A stretch of DNA of 41,089 nucleotides from the NCBI RefSeq assembly GCF_024220515.1, contig NZ_JAMXOT010000316.1, positions 1-41,089 of the forward strand. Reading direction: 5' to 3'. Positions 1 through 8,754 of the stretch are shown piece by piece. Both the position numbers and the translations under genes were made by a program. Position 1 is the stretch's first letter. Every line of letters begins with the position of its first letter. The notes beneath the pieces are model-generated. The model did not search any database. It worked only from the letters and a program-made list of their open reading frames with translations, and had not been told where the DNA came from. The DNA is from Oscillatoria sp. HE19RPO. Lineage in GTDB: Bacteria; Cyanobacteriota; Cyanobacteriia; Cyanobacteriales; Laspinemataceae.

Positions 1-2
1 TT

Positions 3-299
3 AACAAAGATACGATTACTAACTTTTTCCGGGAGGAAATTATGCAGGAATCCGTGATTTACCAAGATATTCTTCAAAAGGGACTAGCCAAGGGTCTTGA
101 ACAGGGACTCAATCAAGGGAAAAAGCAGGAGGCGATCGCCATGATTATGCGTCCGATTACCCGACGGTTCGGTTCCCTGGAACCCGAGATCCGAGACCGT
201 ATTGATGCACTGACAACGGCTCAATTGGAAGATTTGAGCGAGGCTTTATTCGATTTTACCGAAGTCACGGATTTAGTGACTTGGTTGCAGTCTCGTTAG
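3..299 (+). CDS. C-terminal part of Rpn-family / DUF4351-type protein (cut by window edge)
   Basis: The reading frame is open to the left edge of the window, so this is the end of a longer gene; the internal ATG at 42 is probably not the real start. The visible tail has a charged repeat (GLAKGLEQGLNQGKKQE) followed by a helix pair ending in LVTWLQ. This is how Rpn-family (recombination-promoting nuclease/putative transposase, PD-(D/E)XK) proteins with a DUF4351-like C-terminus end in cyanobacteria. The nuclease domain lies outside the window and cannot be checked. A strong hairpin terminator follows within 30 bases. The family assignment rests on the tail only. Confidence 0.6.
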   Translation, partial: NKDTITNFFREEIMQESVIYQDILQKGLAKGLEQGLNQGKKQEAIAMIMRPITRRFGSLEPEIRDRIDALTTAQLEDLSEALFDFTEVTDLVTWLQSR

Positions 300-325
300 C
301 AGGTTTTCAAAAAAAATGCCAGTAT

Positions 326-351
326 GGACAAGGCAGTGCCTTGTCCTTTTT
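326..351 (+). terminator. Rho-independent terminator of the Rpn-type gene
   Basis: GGACAAGGC, a three-base loop (AGT), then GCCTTGTCC gives a perfect 9-bp stem followed by T5. It sits 27 bases after the stop of the upstream gene. The next gene converges on it, so it may also limit read-through into that gene's 3' end. Confidence 0.8.
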
Positions 352-391
352 GCTATGATATTTGCCAATTTATAATGTTAATAAATCGGCT

Positions 392-2110
392 TTAAGGAGC
401 GATTAAATGCTGCTCAGAACGGCGATATTGAGCTTTGAGACGCGATCGCTTAATCGGCAGCCAGACCATGACTCCTATCACGGGAACGCCGGTGATTGCT
501 GCTGCTGCAATCAGTAACGGGGTCCAGAATCCTAATTGTACAGCAATGCCGCAACTGATGCCAGAGGCGGCAGTTAGCAGAGAAAGCGCAGTGGCGATTT
601 GTAGTCCAAATTCTTTGGTAATCCCGGAGGCGGCTAAGATTAAGGCAACCCCGGTGACTGCGGTGGCGGCTAAGGTGCCAGCGGTGGCCCAGGACCCAAT
701 TAGACTGGCTCCGGCAGCCATTCCTAGGGTAAATCCAGCGATCGCCGCGATGAGGGTCGTTGCCACGGCAGTGAGCAGGAATTTCACCACAAATCCCTGC
801 TTTCCCGCCAGTTTAGACAGTCCCGCCCAAGCTAGAAATCCACTGAGGGCGATCGCAATCGGTGTGGCGATCGAATGTAGGGCTAACATTCCTCCAGCAC
901 CAGCGGCTAAAAATAACAATCCTAATGAACTGTAGGGTAATTTTTGAGTCGAAATTGGAATGGGAGCCGTGGTAATTTCTAGGGGAATTCTAATCGGATT
1001 GGGTATGCCATTATGTTCTAATAAAAGTTCTCTTTGATAGGTTTGATTGGCGCGTAAATGGCTCGTATCAATAATAACTTGAGCATCCAACCGATTCTTT
1101 TTAAACTGTGCGGGAGAAAAGGAAATCCAAGCATGAGCATCGGGACGATGAGGCGGGTCCTGGGGATGGGGGGCAACCTGCCATTTTCCCCGGAGTCGGG
1201 TGTCGGGAACCGGGTTTTTAATCGAGAGAGTGTGGGTAATTTGTTCTCCTAGGGTTGAGGCGGTTGCCGTGATGTGAGTTTTGCTCAGATGAACTTCCGG
1301 TGTGCGAACGACATAAATCGGTTCTAAGGCGGCCAACGCGGTTGCTGCATCGGGGAAGCGACTGCCCGGATTGGGTTGGACCATTGTTTCCAACCATTCA
1401 ATCCAGCGCCAACTGACTTTAGGGGTGAGATGTTTAAATTGGATGCGATAATCGTCATCAACCAACTGGGCGATCGCCACGGATCGAGTCCCCGTCAGTA
1501 AACAAATCAACGTAGCGCCTAATCCGTAAAGGTCAGACGCCGCAGACAGTTGGCGATTTAGCAGTTGTTCCGGGGGCATAAATCCCATCGTCCCTTTGAC
1601 CATACTGCTCATTGCCACCTCTTCCGAACCGAGTTTAGCAAAGCCAAAATCGACGAGATATAACGTGAGGCGATCGCTCACCAGGATATTTTCCGGTTTA
1701 ATATCCCGATGAATCACCAACGGGGTCCGAGTTTGTAGATAAACTAAGATGTTTAAAGCCGCGATCGCCAGTGCCTTGACCTCATCCGCCTCAAAACTGC
1801 GCGGCACCGCCAGGGATTGAGCATTTTTATACTCCTGGACCATACAAAACCCATCGGCAGTCTCAAACGAATCCAAATATTTAGGAATCCCGGGGTGATT
1901 TAACTGTTGCAACACCTCAATTTCCCGTTCCACCGCCCGATAAGCGGACCAGTCAGAACCACTGGTGGCAAACTGGAATTGTTTAATAGCAACCGATTCT
2001 TCTCGTTGCTGATTCAGCGCCAAATAAGTCACCCGACCCCCGGCACGATTATGGCCGAGTTCTCGGATAATTTTATAGCCGTTCGCGCTAAAGTCGGGAA
2101 AATCATTCAT
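392..2110 (-). CDS. Membrane-anchored serine/threonine protein kinase
   Basis: A 572-aa Hanks-type kinase. The catalytic domain spans about residues 12-265, with catalytic Lys43 in VAIKQF, HRDIKPEN at 134-141, DFG at 154-156 and the activation/APE-like segment GTMGFMPPEQ around 173-182. The glycine loop is loose (GHNRAGGRV). A beta-rich segment of about 110 residues follows (about 270-385), then five or six hydrophobic helices fill residues 395-555 before a basic tail. This suggests a cytoplasmic kinase held in the membrane by its C-terminus. The substrate is unknown. It reads toward the Rpn-type gene and appears to be a single-gene unit. No clear ribosome binding site precedes the ATG. Confidence 0.9.
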   Translation of the reverse strand: MNDFPDFSANGYKIIRELGHNRAGGRVTYLALNQQREESVAIKQFQFATSGSDWSAYRAVEREIEVLQQLNHPGIPKYLDSFETADGFCMVQEYKNAQSLAVPRSFEADEVKALAIAALNILVYLQTRTPLVIHRDIKPENILVSDRLTLYLVDFGFAKLGSEEVAMSSMVKGTMGFMPPEQLLNRQLSAASDLYGLGATLICLLTGTRSVAIAQLVDDDYRIQFKHLTPKVSWRWIEWLETMVQPNPGSRFPDAATALAALEPIYVVRTPEVHLSKTHITATASTLGEQITHTLSIKNPVPDTRLRGKWQVAPHPQDPPHRPDAHAWISFSPAQFKKNRLDAQVIIDTSHLRANQTYQRELLLEHNGIPNPIRIPLEITTAPIPISTQKLPYSSLGLLFLAAGAGGMLALHSIATPIAIALSGFLAWAGLSKLAGKQGFVVKFLLTAVATTLIAAIAGFTLGMAAGASLIGSWATAGTLAATAVTGVALILAASGITKEFGLQIATALSLLTAASGISCGIAVQLGFWTPLLIAAAAITGVPVIGVMVWLPIKRSRLKAQYRRSEQHLIAP

Positions 2111-2143
2111 GGTGGAAAATCGCTAGGGGCTGTTTTTATTGTA

Positions 2144-2439
2144 GGTCATTGGTCATTTGTCATTTGTCCTTGGTCATTTGTCCTTGGTTATTGCTTGATG
2201 GGGGAGATTGTTTGTAGTAACGACTTCAGTCGTTATCCAAGTTAATTGGCATCCGCTATGACACGCGGAAAATGTTTGTAGTAACGACTTCAGTCGTTAT
2301 CCGCGTTACTTGGCGGATGTCAAGTAACGCACCCATCTGCGGATCCTCCAGTTCCTTCCCAGGCGCGATCGCTGCTCATAATGCGTGTCATGGCATCCGC
2401 CATGACACGCGGATAACGACTGAAGTCGTTACTACGAAC
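2144..2439. repeat. Intergenic repeats: TCATTTGTCC-type short repeats and three copies of the AACGACTTCAGTCGTT palindrome
   Basis: The gap between the kinase and the pseudouridine synthase holds no gene. Bases 2144-2190 are a run of short degenerate repeats (TCATTTGTC, CTTGGTCATTTG). Palindromic repeat copies lie at 2214-2238 and 2278-2302 in plus orientation and at 2411-2439 in minus orientation. Between them are inverted pieces of a second repeat (ATCCGCTATGACACGCGG and CATCCGCCATGACACGCGG). The AACGACT/AGTCGTT core folds into a 7-bp stem. Confidence 0.85.
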
Positions 2440-2463
2440 AGGAACCCTATCCTGCCTATCTCC

Positions 2464-3063
2464 CTACGATCGCAACTGTTTCAACAGAGATTTCACCTCC
2501 TCGGGAGTCAAATCTCGCCATTGTCCCGGTGGTAACCCCCCTAGGGAGAGGTTGCCGATGCGCGATCGCACTAGGCGCAGGGTGGGAAACCCAACCGCAG
2601 CAGTCATGCGTCGAACTTGGCGATTTTTCCCTTCCGTGAGGGTCATTTCTAACCAGGCGGTGGGGACGGTTTTGCGAAAGCGTACCGGGGGGTCTCGGGG
2701 AGGGAGTTCGGGTTCTGTGGGTAACAATTGTACCGTTGCGGGTCGGGTGCGATAATCTTGAATCTGGACCCCATTGCGGAGGGAATCGAGGGCCTGTTCG
2801 TCGGGGATGCGTTCCACCTGGACCCAATAGGTCCGGGGATGGGCATATTTAGGAGAGCAGAGGCGATGTTGGATGGCACCGTGATTGGTTAATAGCAACA
2901 GTCCCTCGCTATCTAAATCTAGACGACCGACGGCATAAATGTCCGGGATATCAATGTAATCTTTTAAGGTGGGGCGTTCAATCCCGGCATTCTTGCCGTC
3001 GCGATCGCTAAATTGGCAGAGCACGTTATAGGGTTTATGAAACAAAATATAATGATAAGACAC
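2464..3063 (-). CDS. Pseudouridine synthase, RsuA/RluB/RluE family
   Basis: Isomerises a specific uridine of rRNA to pseudouridine; the RluE subfamily acts on 23S rRNA. The short form without an S4 domain, opening with [15 protein letters not shown], and the active-site motif [15 protein letters not shown] (Asp after GRL is the catalytic residue) are RluE-like. The C-terminal motif [13 protein letters not shown] is also conserved in the family. The frame extends to an ATG at 3141, but that would add 26 unconserved residues, and that ATG lies inside a perfect hairpin. I prefer the GTG at 3063, which begins the protein five residues before the conserved ILFHKPY. The gene lies downstream of, and may be co-transcribed with, the alpha/beta hydrolase. 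Confidence 0.85.
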   Translation of the reverse strand: MSYHYILFHKPYNVLCQFSDRDGKNAGIERPTLKDYIDIPDIYAVGRLDLDSEGLLLLTNHGAIQHRLCSPKYAHPRTYWVQVERIPDEQALDSLRNGVQIQDYRTRPATVQLLPTEPELPPRDPPVRFRKTVPTAWLEMTLTEGKNRQVRRMTAAVGFPTLRLVRSRIGNLSLGGLPPGQWRDLTPEEVKSLLKQLRS

Positions 3064-3138
3064 AGGGCAATTCACGGATAAAACATAACATTCGGTTATA
3101 AGTGAGGATTTTACCTCAAAAAGACGGTCCGCCTTGGT

Positions 3139-3175
3139 CATCGGAGGAACAAGGCAACCGCTTGTTCCTCCGATG
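3139..3175. other. Perfect 15-bp inverted repeat between hydrolase and pseudouridine synthase
   Basis: CATCGGAGGAACAAG and CTTGTTCCTCCGATG pair perfectly around a 7-base loop. On the minus strand the hairpin lies 12 bases beyond the hydrolase stop and contains the farthest upstream ATG of the pseudouridine synthase frame. No U-run follows, so a processing or mRNA 3'-end stabilising role is as likely as termination. Confidence 0.7.
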
Positions 3176-3187
3176 CATCATTCAAGG

Positions 3188-4093
3188 TTAGGCGTTGGAG
3201 TTCCCTGACCCACTGGTTTCTAACCAGTCTAAAATCAGGGGATTCACCACCTCTGGACGTTCATCATGGGGACAGTGCCCGGTATTGGGAATGGACTTAA
3301 AGGTCATGGACCGTTCCGGGTGAGACTGCTGGAAAATCCGACTACCGGCGATCGGTGTCCAAGGGTCATCTTCCCCCCACAACACCAATAACGGATGGGT
3401 AACATTCGGTAAAATCTCCGAGGGAGGTGTTCCCGGAGGTGCGGTCAAAATTGAGGCAAACACTTTTTGCGCCCCCACATCACAGGAGGGTTCATAGAGC
3501 AAATCGACCAACTCATCGGTAATCGCTTCATGGTTGCGATACACTTGGCGCAAGGTATTACGAATCCGGTGTTTTTGGCGAATGCGGTTAAACAGGAACG
3601 TGCCGACAGTGGGGGAACTCACTAATTTACTAAACGTACCCATCACGAATCGCAAGGGTGGATTGAGTTCTTCCGGGCGATGATTTAACCCCCCGGCACA
3701 ATTGATTAAAACACCCCCTGCTGACTTTTCGGGATGATTGGCAACCAGCATCAGACTCAGTAATGCACCAATGGAATTGCCGATAAATACCGTCGGTTCC
3801 TGGATATGTTCCCTCCAGAAATCCGTAATCAGTTCTTCCCAGAGTTCCAGGGTGTAATTCAGGGGGGCTTTATCTGAACCGCCAAACCCCAGCAAATCCA
3901 AGGCAAACACGCGATATCCCCCTTCTGCAAGGGCGGGAATGTTCTTGCGCCAATGGCCGATGGAGGCCCCGAATCCATGAATCAGGAGGAGGGGACGACC
4001 GACCCCTTGGACGGCATACTGAACTTTATGGCCATTCCAAATCCAGGTTTCCTTGGCGATCGCAGTCGGGAGTCTAAGCTGTTGTGTGGTCAC
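3188..4093 (-). CDS. Alpha/beta hydrolase, pheophytinase-like
   Basis: A 301-aa alpha/beta-hydrolase fold protein. LLLIHGFGASIGHW provides the oxyanion-hole region. The nucleophile elbow is GNSIG with Ser107, the acid is in GEDDPWTP and the catalytic His is in NTGHCPHDERPE near the C-terminus, so the triad is complete. The overall pattern resembles the cyanobacterial and plant family that includes pheophytin pheophorbide hydrolase, so a role in chlorophyll or other ester turnover is possible but not shown. The start is a GTG. A pseudouridine synthase follows on the same strand. Confidence 0.85.
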   Translation of the reverse strand: MTTQQLRLPTAIAKETWIWNGHKVQYAVQGVGRPLLLIHGFGASIGHWRKNIPALAEGGYRVFALDLLGFGGSDKAPLNYTLELWEELITDFWREHIQEPTVFIGNSIGALLSLMLVANHPEKSAGGVLINCAGGLNHRPEELNPPLRFVMGTFSKLVSSPTVGTFLFNRIRQKHRIRNTLRQVYRNHEAITDELVDLLYEPSCDVGAQKVFASILTAPPGTPPSEILPNVTHPLLVLWGEDDPWTPIAGSRIFQQSHPERSMTFKSIPNTGHCPHDERPEVVNPLILDWLETSGSGNSNA

Positions 4094-4175
4094 GGTCTTT
4101 ATTATTAAGTTTAGTAAACTTTCTTTATCATAATCTAGGAGGTGGCTACTTGGGGGGACCCGAAACCCCCGAATC

Positions 4176-4190
4176 AGAAACCGGGTTTCT
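4176..4190. repeat. AGAAACCGGGTTTCT palindromic repeat
   Basis: A 15-base near-perfect palindrome in the spacer upstream of the hydrolase. The same element occurs twice more at 24408-24422 and 24458-24472, so it is a dispersed repeat family of this genome. Confidence 0.75.
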
Positions 4191-4339
4191 GACCCAGATG
4201 TTGTGATACCCTAGAAGGAAGGTCCTAACGGGAAAAAACAAGGGCGCTATCACCTGTAACCCGCTTGGTCAGTACAAATCTGCTGAAATTGAACGAAATC
4301 CTATCAAACTTGTCCAATGTTCTGACTGGAGTTGATTAG

Positions 4340-4609
4340 ATGACCATATCATTAAAACCTGAACAAGAGCAGTTTCTACAAGAAAAATTAAAAAGCGGAA
4401 AATATACCACGGTTGATGAGATTTTAACCGAAGCATTTCGCTTATTGGAAGAACGAGATAGACAGTATGATGAGTGGGTGAAAACAACTCAGGCAAAGCT
4501 AGAAACGGGACTCGCTCAACTTGATAGAGGGGAAGGGATTGATGGAGAAGTAGTGATTGCTCAACTCCGAGAAAAATCCCGTAAACTCCGAGAAGAGGGT
4601 CATCAATGA
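4340..4609 (+). CDS. ParD-like antitoxin (type II toxin-antitoxin)
   Basis: An 89-aa, charged, mostly helical protein. The N-terminus (SLKPEQEQFLQEKLKSGKYTTVDEILTEAFRLLEERD) has the ribbon-helix-helix pattern of ParD/CopG antitoxins, which bind their own operator as dimers. The C-terminal half would wrap and neutralise the toxin. GGAG at 4328-4331 gives a well-placed ribosome binding site for the ATG. The stop overlaps the toxin start as ATGA, the translational coupling usual in such pairs. Confidence 0.85.
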   Translation: MTISLKPEQEQFLQEKLKSGKYTTVDEILTEAFRLLEERDRQYDEWVKTTQAKLETGLAQLDRGEGIDGEVVIAQLREKSRKLREEGHQ

Positions 4610-4914
4610 GCCGTTATCTAATTTCTCCTGACGTCATCCGAGAGCTGAACGAAATTTTCGATTATTTTGCCAGCCGGTCTGTTTCTGCGGGAGAACGTTT
4701 TGTTGAGGCGTTTGAAAATAAATGCAGGTATCTGATTCAATTCCCCAACTTAGGGCGAAGTTATGCGGACTTCGATCCATCTCTGAGAGGAGTACCCTTG
4801 AATGGATATATTCTTTTTTATCGGGTCATCAATGATGGAATTGAAATAGTCCGGGTGGTGAGTGGGTATCGCGATTTAAGCTCACTGTTTTCTGATGCCG
4901 ATGAAGGAAACTAA
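4606..4914 (+). CDS. ParE/RelE-superfamily toxin
   Basis: A 102-aa protein with the ParE/RelE fold pattern: SPDVIRELNEIFDYFASRSVSAGERFVEAF, then FPNLGRSYADFDPSLRGVPLNGYILFYRVINDGIEIVRVVSGYRDL. The RGVPL..YILFYR..IEIVRVV..RDL block is typical of ParE-type toxins, which usually act on gyrase. The length is normal and no truncation is seen. It is coupled to the antitoxin by a 4-base overlap, so the pair looks intact. Confidence 0.85.
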   Translation: MSRYLISPDVIRELNEIFDYFASRSVSAGERFVEAFENKCRYLIQFPNLGRSYADFDPSLRGVPLNGYILFYRVINDGIEIVRVVSGYRDLSSLFSDADEGN

Positions 4915-4976
4915 TATGTTGTTGATGCCACTTCCCCGTAAAATGGATAGAGTAGTGAGTTCACAGTCATGGGAGA

Positions 4977-5957
4977 ATGGGTACAGCATTGCAGTCTCAG
5001 AGGAATCGGAGTTATGCCATTATTGGCACTGGGGCGATCGGCGGATTTTATGGGGCGAAACTCCAGCAGGCGGGGTTTGAGGTGCATTTTTTGCTGCATA
5101 GCGATTATCAGTTCGTGCGGCAGCGCGGATTAAGGGTGGATTCGGTTTGGGGGGACTTTACTCTCAACTCCCTGAATGTTTATAACGATGTCCACCAAAT
5201 GCCACCTTGTGATGTGGTCATTGTTGCTCTAAAAACCACCCGCAATTCTTTATTAACCAATTTACTGCCGCCGGTTTTGAAAGAATCTGGGGCGGTATTA
5301 ATGTTACAAAATGGTCTGGGTAACGAAGAGGCAGTCGCCCCGATTGTTGGTCCTGCTCATATTCTGGGTGGACTATGCTTTATTTGTTCTAATAAAGTCG
5401 GCGAGGGACATATTCACCACTTGGATTATGGCACAATTACCCTGGGGGAATATGCACCGGATTATCAACCCTTGGGAATCACCGCTACTTTGCGAAACAT
5501 TGCCGGAGATTTTGAAACCGCTGGAATTCCCATCCAATTTGCAGAAGATTTACTCCTCGCCCGTTGGAAAAAATTGATTTGGAATATTCCTTATAATGGC
5601 TTGTCCGTGGTTTTAAATGCCCGAACTGATGAAATTATGGAAAATGAATCCACGCGACTTTTATCCGAACAATTAATGAGGGAAGTCGTCGCAGTTGCCG
5701 CTGCTTATGGGAGGGAAATTCCCGAAAGCTTTATTCAAAAAATGCTGGACCATACCGCTAAGATGAAGCCCTATATTACCAGTATGAAATTGGATTACGA
5801 CCAGCACCGACCCTTAGAAGTAGAATCGATTGTGGGTAATCCTCTACAAGCAGCGATCGCCAAACAAATCCCCGTCCTCAAAATAGCCATGCTTTACGCC
5901 CAATTAAACTTTATAAACACTCAAATCCAAGCCACCCCCCGTCTCCCCCGTTCGTAG
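4977..5957 (+). CDS. Ketopantoate reductase-like NADP-dependent dehydrogenase
   Basis: A 326-aa protein with an N-terminal Rossmann motif GTGAIGGFYGAKL (about residues 16-28), the family motif VVIVALKTTRN and LQNGLGNEE, and a C-terminal helical domain with the catalytic-lysine region ARWKKLIWNIPYNGLS. This is the ApbA/PanE family, which reduces 2-dehydropantoate to pantoate, although the final substrate-contact motif reads EVESIVGNP rather than the usual form, so another 2-keto acid is possible. No well-spaced ribosome binding site precedes the ATG (GGGAG lies only one base away). The last residues (PRLPRS) and the TAG stop fall inside a palindromic repeat copy. Confidence 0.85.
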   Translation: MGTALQSQRNRSYAIIGTGAIGGFYGAKLQQAGFEVHFLLHSDYQFVRQRGLRVDSVWGDFTLNSLNVYNDVHQMPPCDVVIVALKTTRNSLLTNLLPPVLKESGAVLMLQNGLGNEEAVAPIVGPAHILGGLCFICSNKVGEGHIHHLDYGTITLGEYAPDYQPLGITATLRNIAGDFETAGIPIQFAEDLLLARWKKLIWNIPYNGLSVVLNARTDEIMENESTRLLSEQLMREVVAVAAAYGREIPESFIQKMLDHTAKMKPYITSMKLDYDQHRPLEVESIVGNPLQAAIAKQIPVLKIAMLYAQLNFINTQIQATPRLPRS

Positions 5958-6083
5958 TAACGACTTCAGTCGTTATCTTCTCCCCCGTTCGTAGTAACGA
6001 CTTCAGTCGTTCTCTTTCCCCCGTTCGTAGTAACGACTTCAGTCGTTCTCTTTCCCCCGTTCGTAGTAACGACTTCAGTCGTT
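5950..6083 (+). repeat. Four tandem copies of the AACGACTTCAGTCGTT palindrome
   Basis: Copies begin at 5950, 5987, 6023 and 6059, i.e. steps of 37, 36 and 36 bases. Each has the sequence GTTCGTAGTAACGACT followed by TCAGTCGTT. The 11-12-base linkers are nearly identical (CTCTTTCCCCC), so this is a tandem duplication of the whole unit and not a CRISPR array. Each copy can form a 7-bp stem. The array separates the ketopantoate reductase-like gene from the class II aldolase on the same strand. Confidence 0.95.
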
Positions 6084-6114
6084 CTCTTTCCCCCCTAAAC
6101 CACCCCGCACAATT

Positions 6115-6888
6115 ATGGATAAACGCTTAATCAAACCCGGACTCCCCCAACCCCCCACATTCGATCGCCTCCGAGATGAAAGATTATATCGAAAACAACG
6201 GTTAGCAGCCGCATTTCGCCTATTCGCTCATTTTGGATTTGATGAAGGCGTGGCGGGTCATATTACAGTCCGAGACCCCGAATTTCCTAACCAATTCTGG
6301 GTCAATCCCTTTGGAATGTATTTCGGTCATATTCGCGTTTCGGACCTAATATTAGTCAACCATCAAGGGGAAATTTTAGAAGGCGATCGCCCGATTAATG
6401 CCGCTGGATTTGCCATTCATTCCCAAATCCATCAAGCGCGTCCCGATGTCATCGCGGCAGTACATACTCATTCCCTCTATGGCAAAACCTGGTCCACCCT
6501 AGGACGACTTCTTGACCCTCTCACTCAAGATGCCTGTGCCTTCTACGGGGATCATGCCTTATTTGATGACTATACCGGCGTGGTGTTAGAGATAAGTGAG
6601 GGCGAACGATTAGCGCAAACCTTGGGAAACTCTAAAGCGATCGTCCTTCGCAATCATGGATTACTCACCGTGGGTCATTCCGTGGATGAGGCAAGCTGGT
6701 GGTTTATAACAATGGATCGGTCCTGTCAAAGTCAACTGATGGCAGAGGCAGCAGGAAAACCCATCGCTATTGCGCCAGAAATTGCTCAATTGACTTATGC
6801 TCAGGTGGGAAGTCATTACATGGGGTGGTTTAGCTTTCAGTCACTTTATGACATGATCGTTCGTCAGCAGCCGGATTTATTGGAATGA
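6115..6888 (+). CDS. Class II aldolase/adducin family protein
   Basis: A 257-aa protein of the class II aldolase fold, which uses zinc for aldol cleavage or decarboxylation of small sugar phosphates or related acids. The metal-binding His pair is in IAAVHTHS (about residues 117-124) and a third His in LRNHGLLTVG (about 179-188). An early motif GFDEGVAGHITVRDP matches the phosphate-binding region. Length is normal for the family and resembles the 'adducin-like' group rather than a specific fuculose or ribulose enzyme, so the substrate is not assigned. It lies downstream of a reductase on the same strand, separated by the tandem repeats. Confidence 0.88.
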   Translation: MDKRLIKPGLPQPPTFDRLRDERLYRKQRLAAAFRLFAHFGFDEGVAGHITVRDPEFPNQFWVNPFGMYFGHIRVSDLILVNHQGEILEGDRPINAAGFAIHSQIHQARPDVIAAVHTHSLYGKTWSTLGRLLDPLTQDACAFYGDHALFDDYTGVVLEISEGERLAQTLGNSKAIVLRNHGLLTVGHSVDEASWWFITMDRSCQSQLMAEAAGKPIAIAPEIAQLTYAQVGSHYMGWFSFQSLYDMIVRQQPDLLE

Positions 6889-6914
6889 ATAGGGAGTGGT
6901 TCAATTCTTCTCCC

Positions 6915-8390
6915 TTATTCTCGGAAATTGGAGGCAATTGTTTTCAAAAAACTAATGCTAGGGGCGAAAAAGTATTCGCCTCCCTGCATGGTGACAAAGT
7001 GATAAAAATCAAACTCAGTAACCTCATTTTCTCCCCACTGATTGTGCCATTTTTGTCGCGATGTCTTGGGTTTTCCCTGTCCAACTAGGGCATCAAACCC
7101 CGTGGTGTATGTTACAAAATGATGATTATTTGACCAGTTTTTTTGCATGAACATAAACTGGTTGAATAAATCACTTTGAAAGCATAAAAATAGCAGTCCC
7201 ACCTTTTCATCTTCCCCTGGATATCGTGTCAGGTTTTGTAAATGAGCCAATTGATTATTAAAGCGAACTTGCGGGGAGAGGGAGTGATGTCGGGCATTGG
7301 GAAGTTCGCCATAGCTGATTGCACGACGCACGATGCGATGTTGGCGTTGTTCCTCGATGGTTTGATGTCGGTCATTTTTGTCTCCCCGAGGATTCACTTT
7401 GCGGATGTGGGCATGAAATGGACATTTTACCCCGCGCAAATCCTCATCATAGTTGAAATTATTAGGGACTGGATCAACATTTTGTTCTGTAGGAAACTGG
7501 GTGATTGGCGTTCCATCTCGGAAACGACCGACTACTAATGCTCCCGCTCTTTCTTCCTCTTTTTTTGATAACTTCAAGGTTTGAAAAAGAGCTTTTTCGG
7601 CGGCCTTAAATCCGGATACATCTTGTTCAAGTTTGCGGTAAACACAATAGCTACCAAAACTATACTCTCCCTCTCCCAAGGGGTCTTTAACTAACACTAA
7701 TTCTAAGGGGGCACTGGGGTCCCATTTGTCGATGCCTTGTTGTTTAGCCCGATCTAGGTCCTCTTTAAAAAATAAGGGCTGACTGACTCCATCTCTAAAT
7801 CCAAAATGCTCGATCGCCTGCCCTTTACTATTTCTCAGAACTCGTCCAACTTCTGTGTTGACAATATCCGCAATCGGTTCTAATTCTTCAAAGAGGATTT
7901 TAGCCTGATTGTTCAACTGACTCCAATCGTCATCGGCAAGGAGAATGAAACCATGAATTTGAGTTTGAAATCCCGGTTGCCAGTCCTCAACTGGTGGGTC
8001 ATCCAAAATGCTCCTAAAATTGGCAAGGCCAACCTTGAAAGCAGGGCTGGGAAATTCTCGATTTCCGCCGACTTGAAACTTAAATCCTAGGGCTTCATAT
8101 CCTTTGTAGGAGAGGAGGAAATTGGCAAATAATCCGGGAGAAGCCCCGGTATTTTTCTGGGGGAATTGTCCGCCCGTTTCCCCTTGCCTTTGAGCCGAGG
8201 TAATCCGGGTTTTGGCAAAGTTGGCAATCCACTGTCGCACGGCATTTCGGTTGGGTTTAAATTGGATAAAAATATGAGCAGAATAGTCACAGTCGTGACT
8301 GGTGAGGATATTTCCTTGTAAATCTGCTAACAAGGGTTGATAGATCGGGTTGTTCGGATCGATATTGCTTTGAGTTAAGTCAACTACCAT
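6915..8390 (-). CDS. Dyp-type heme peroxidase
   Basis: A 491-aa dye-decolourising peroxidase. The signature GFRDG at 197-201 carries the distal Asp and sits in the usual EHFGFRDGVSQP context. The proximal heme His is His328 in CPFHAHIRKVNPRGD. The length fits the longer cyanobacterial/fungal branch. No signal peptide or Tat motif is visible, so the enzyme is predicted cytoplasmic. GGAGA lies about nine bases before the ATG as ribosome binding site. It is divergent from the RiPP-like locus and shares a 364-base spacer with it. It oxidises bulky substrates with H2O2; a link with the neighbouring locus is only positional. Confidence 0.93.
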   Translation of the reverse strand: MVVDLTQSNIDPNNPIYQPLLADLQGNILTSHDCDYSAHIFIQFKPNRNAVRQWIANFAKTRITSAQRQGETGGQFPQKNTGASPGLFANFLLSYKGYEALGFKFQVGGNREFPSPAFKVGLANFRSILDDPPVEDWQPGFQTQIHGFILLADDDWSQLNNQAKILFEELEPIADIVNTEVGRVLRNSKGQAIEHFGFRDGVSQPLFFKEDLDRAKQQGIDKWDPSAPLELVLVKDPLGEGEYSFGSYCVYRKLEQDVSGFKAAEKALFQTLKLSKKEEERAGALVVGRFRDGTPITQFPTEQNVDPVPNNFNYDEDLRGVKCPFHAHIRKVNPRGDKNDRHQTIEEQRQHRIVRRAISYGELPNARHHSLSPQVRFNNQLAHLQNLTRYPGEDEKVGLLFLCFQSDLFNQFMFMQKNWSNNHHFVTYTTGFDALVGQGKPKTSRQKWHNQWGENEVTEFDFYHFVTMQGGEYFFAPSISFLKTIASNFRE

Positions 8391-8642
8391 TAATAATTTC
8401 TCCAGGAGTTGGGAAGCAGGGAGTTGGGTTGGGTTGAATTTTGTTGATGAGGCGATCGCCTTTTAACCCAAATGTGACCCGGTTCAAGTCTATTGACTGA
8501 TGGTTTAATTCCGGGTAAAGGAATGGAATTGACTAAACGCTACCAGTTAGAACAGCCTCTGTCAAGCTCCATCCCTCCAATCCTTGACCAAACCCTGACC
8601 AACTCGGATTTTTATTGGATTGTAAATTTTTGTAAAGATTAC

Positions 8643-8672
8643 TTGACAGACAAAGAATAGCACAAGTAAAAT
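8643..8672 (+). promoter_or_regulatory. Sigma70-type promoter for the precursor-like genes
   Basis: TTGACA at 8643-8648, an 18-base spacer and TAAAAT at 8667-8672 give a near-consensus housekeeping promoter. Transcription would start near 8679 and leave a leader of about 75 bases before the first precursor-like gene. The rest of the 8391-8754 spacer holds no ORF of note and no convincing second element for the divergent peroxidase. Confidence 0.65.
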
Positions 8673-8754
8673 ATCAAAAAATAAGGTGCAGATAAATTGC
8701 CAATCTGTAATGAAAAAATTCACCCGAACCGTAGTGGAGAACCCTAGGTAAACG

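Noticed and set aside
435-935. 166-aa plus-strand ORF opposite the kinase
   Set aside because: It is an Ala/Val-rich shadow of the membrane part of the kinase on the other strand.
5950-6083. CRISPR-like array of four regularly spaced palindromic repeats
   Set aside because: The spacers are only 11-12 bases and nearly identical to each other, and no cas genes are nearby. This is a tandem duplication of a repeat unit.
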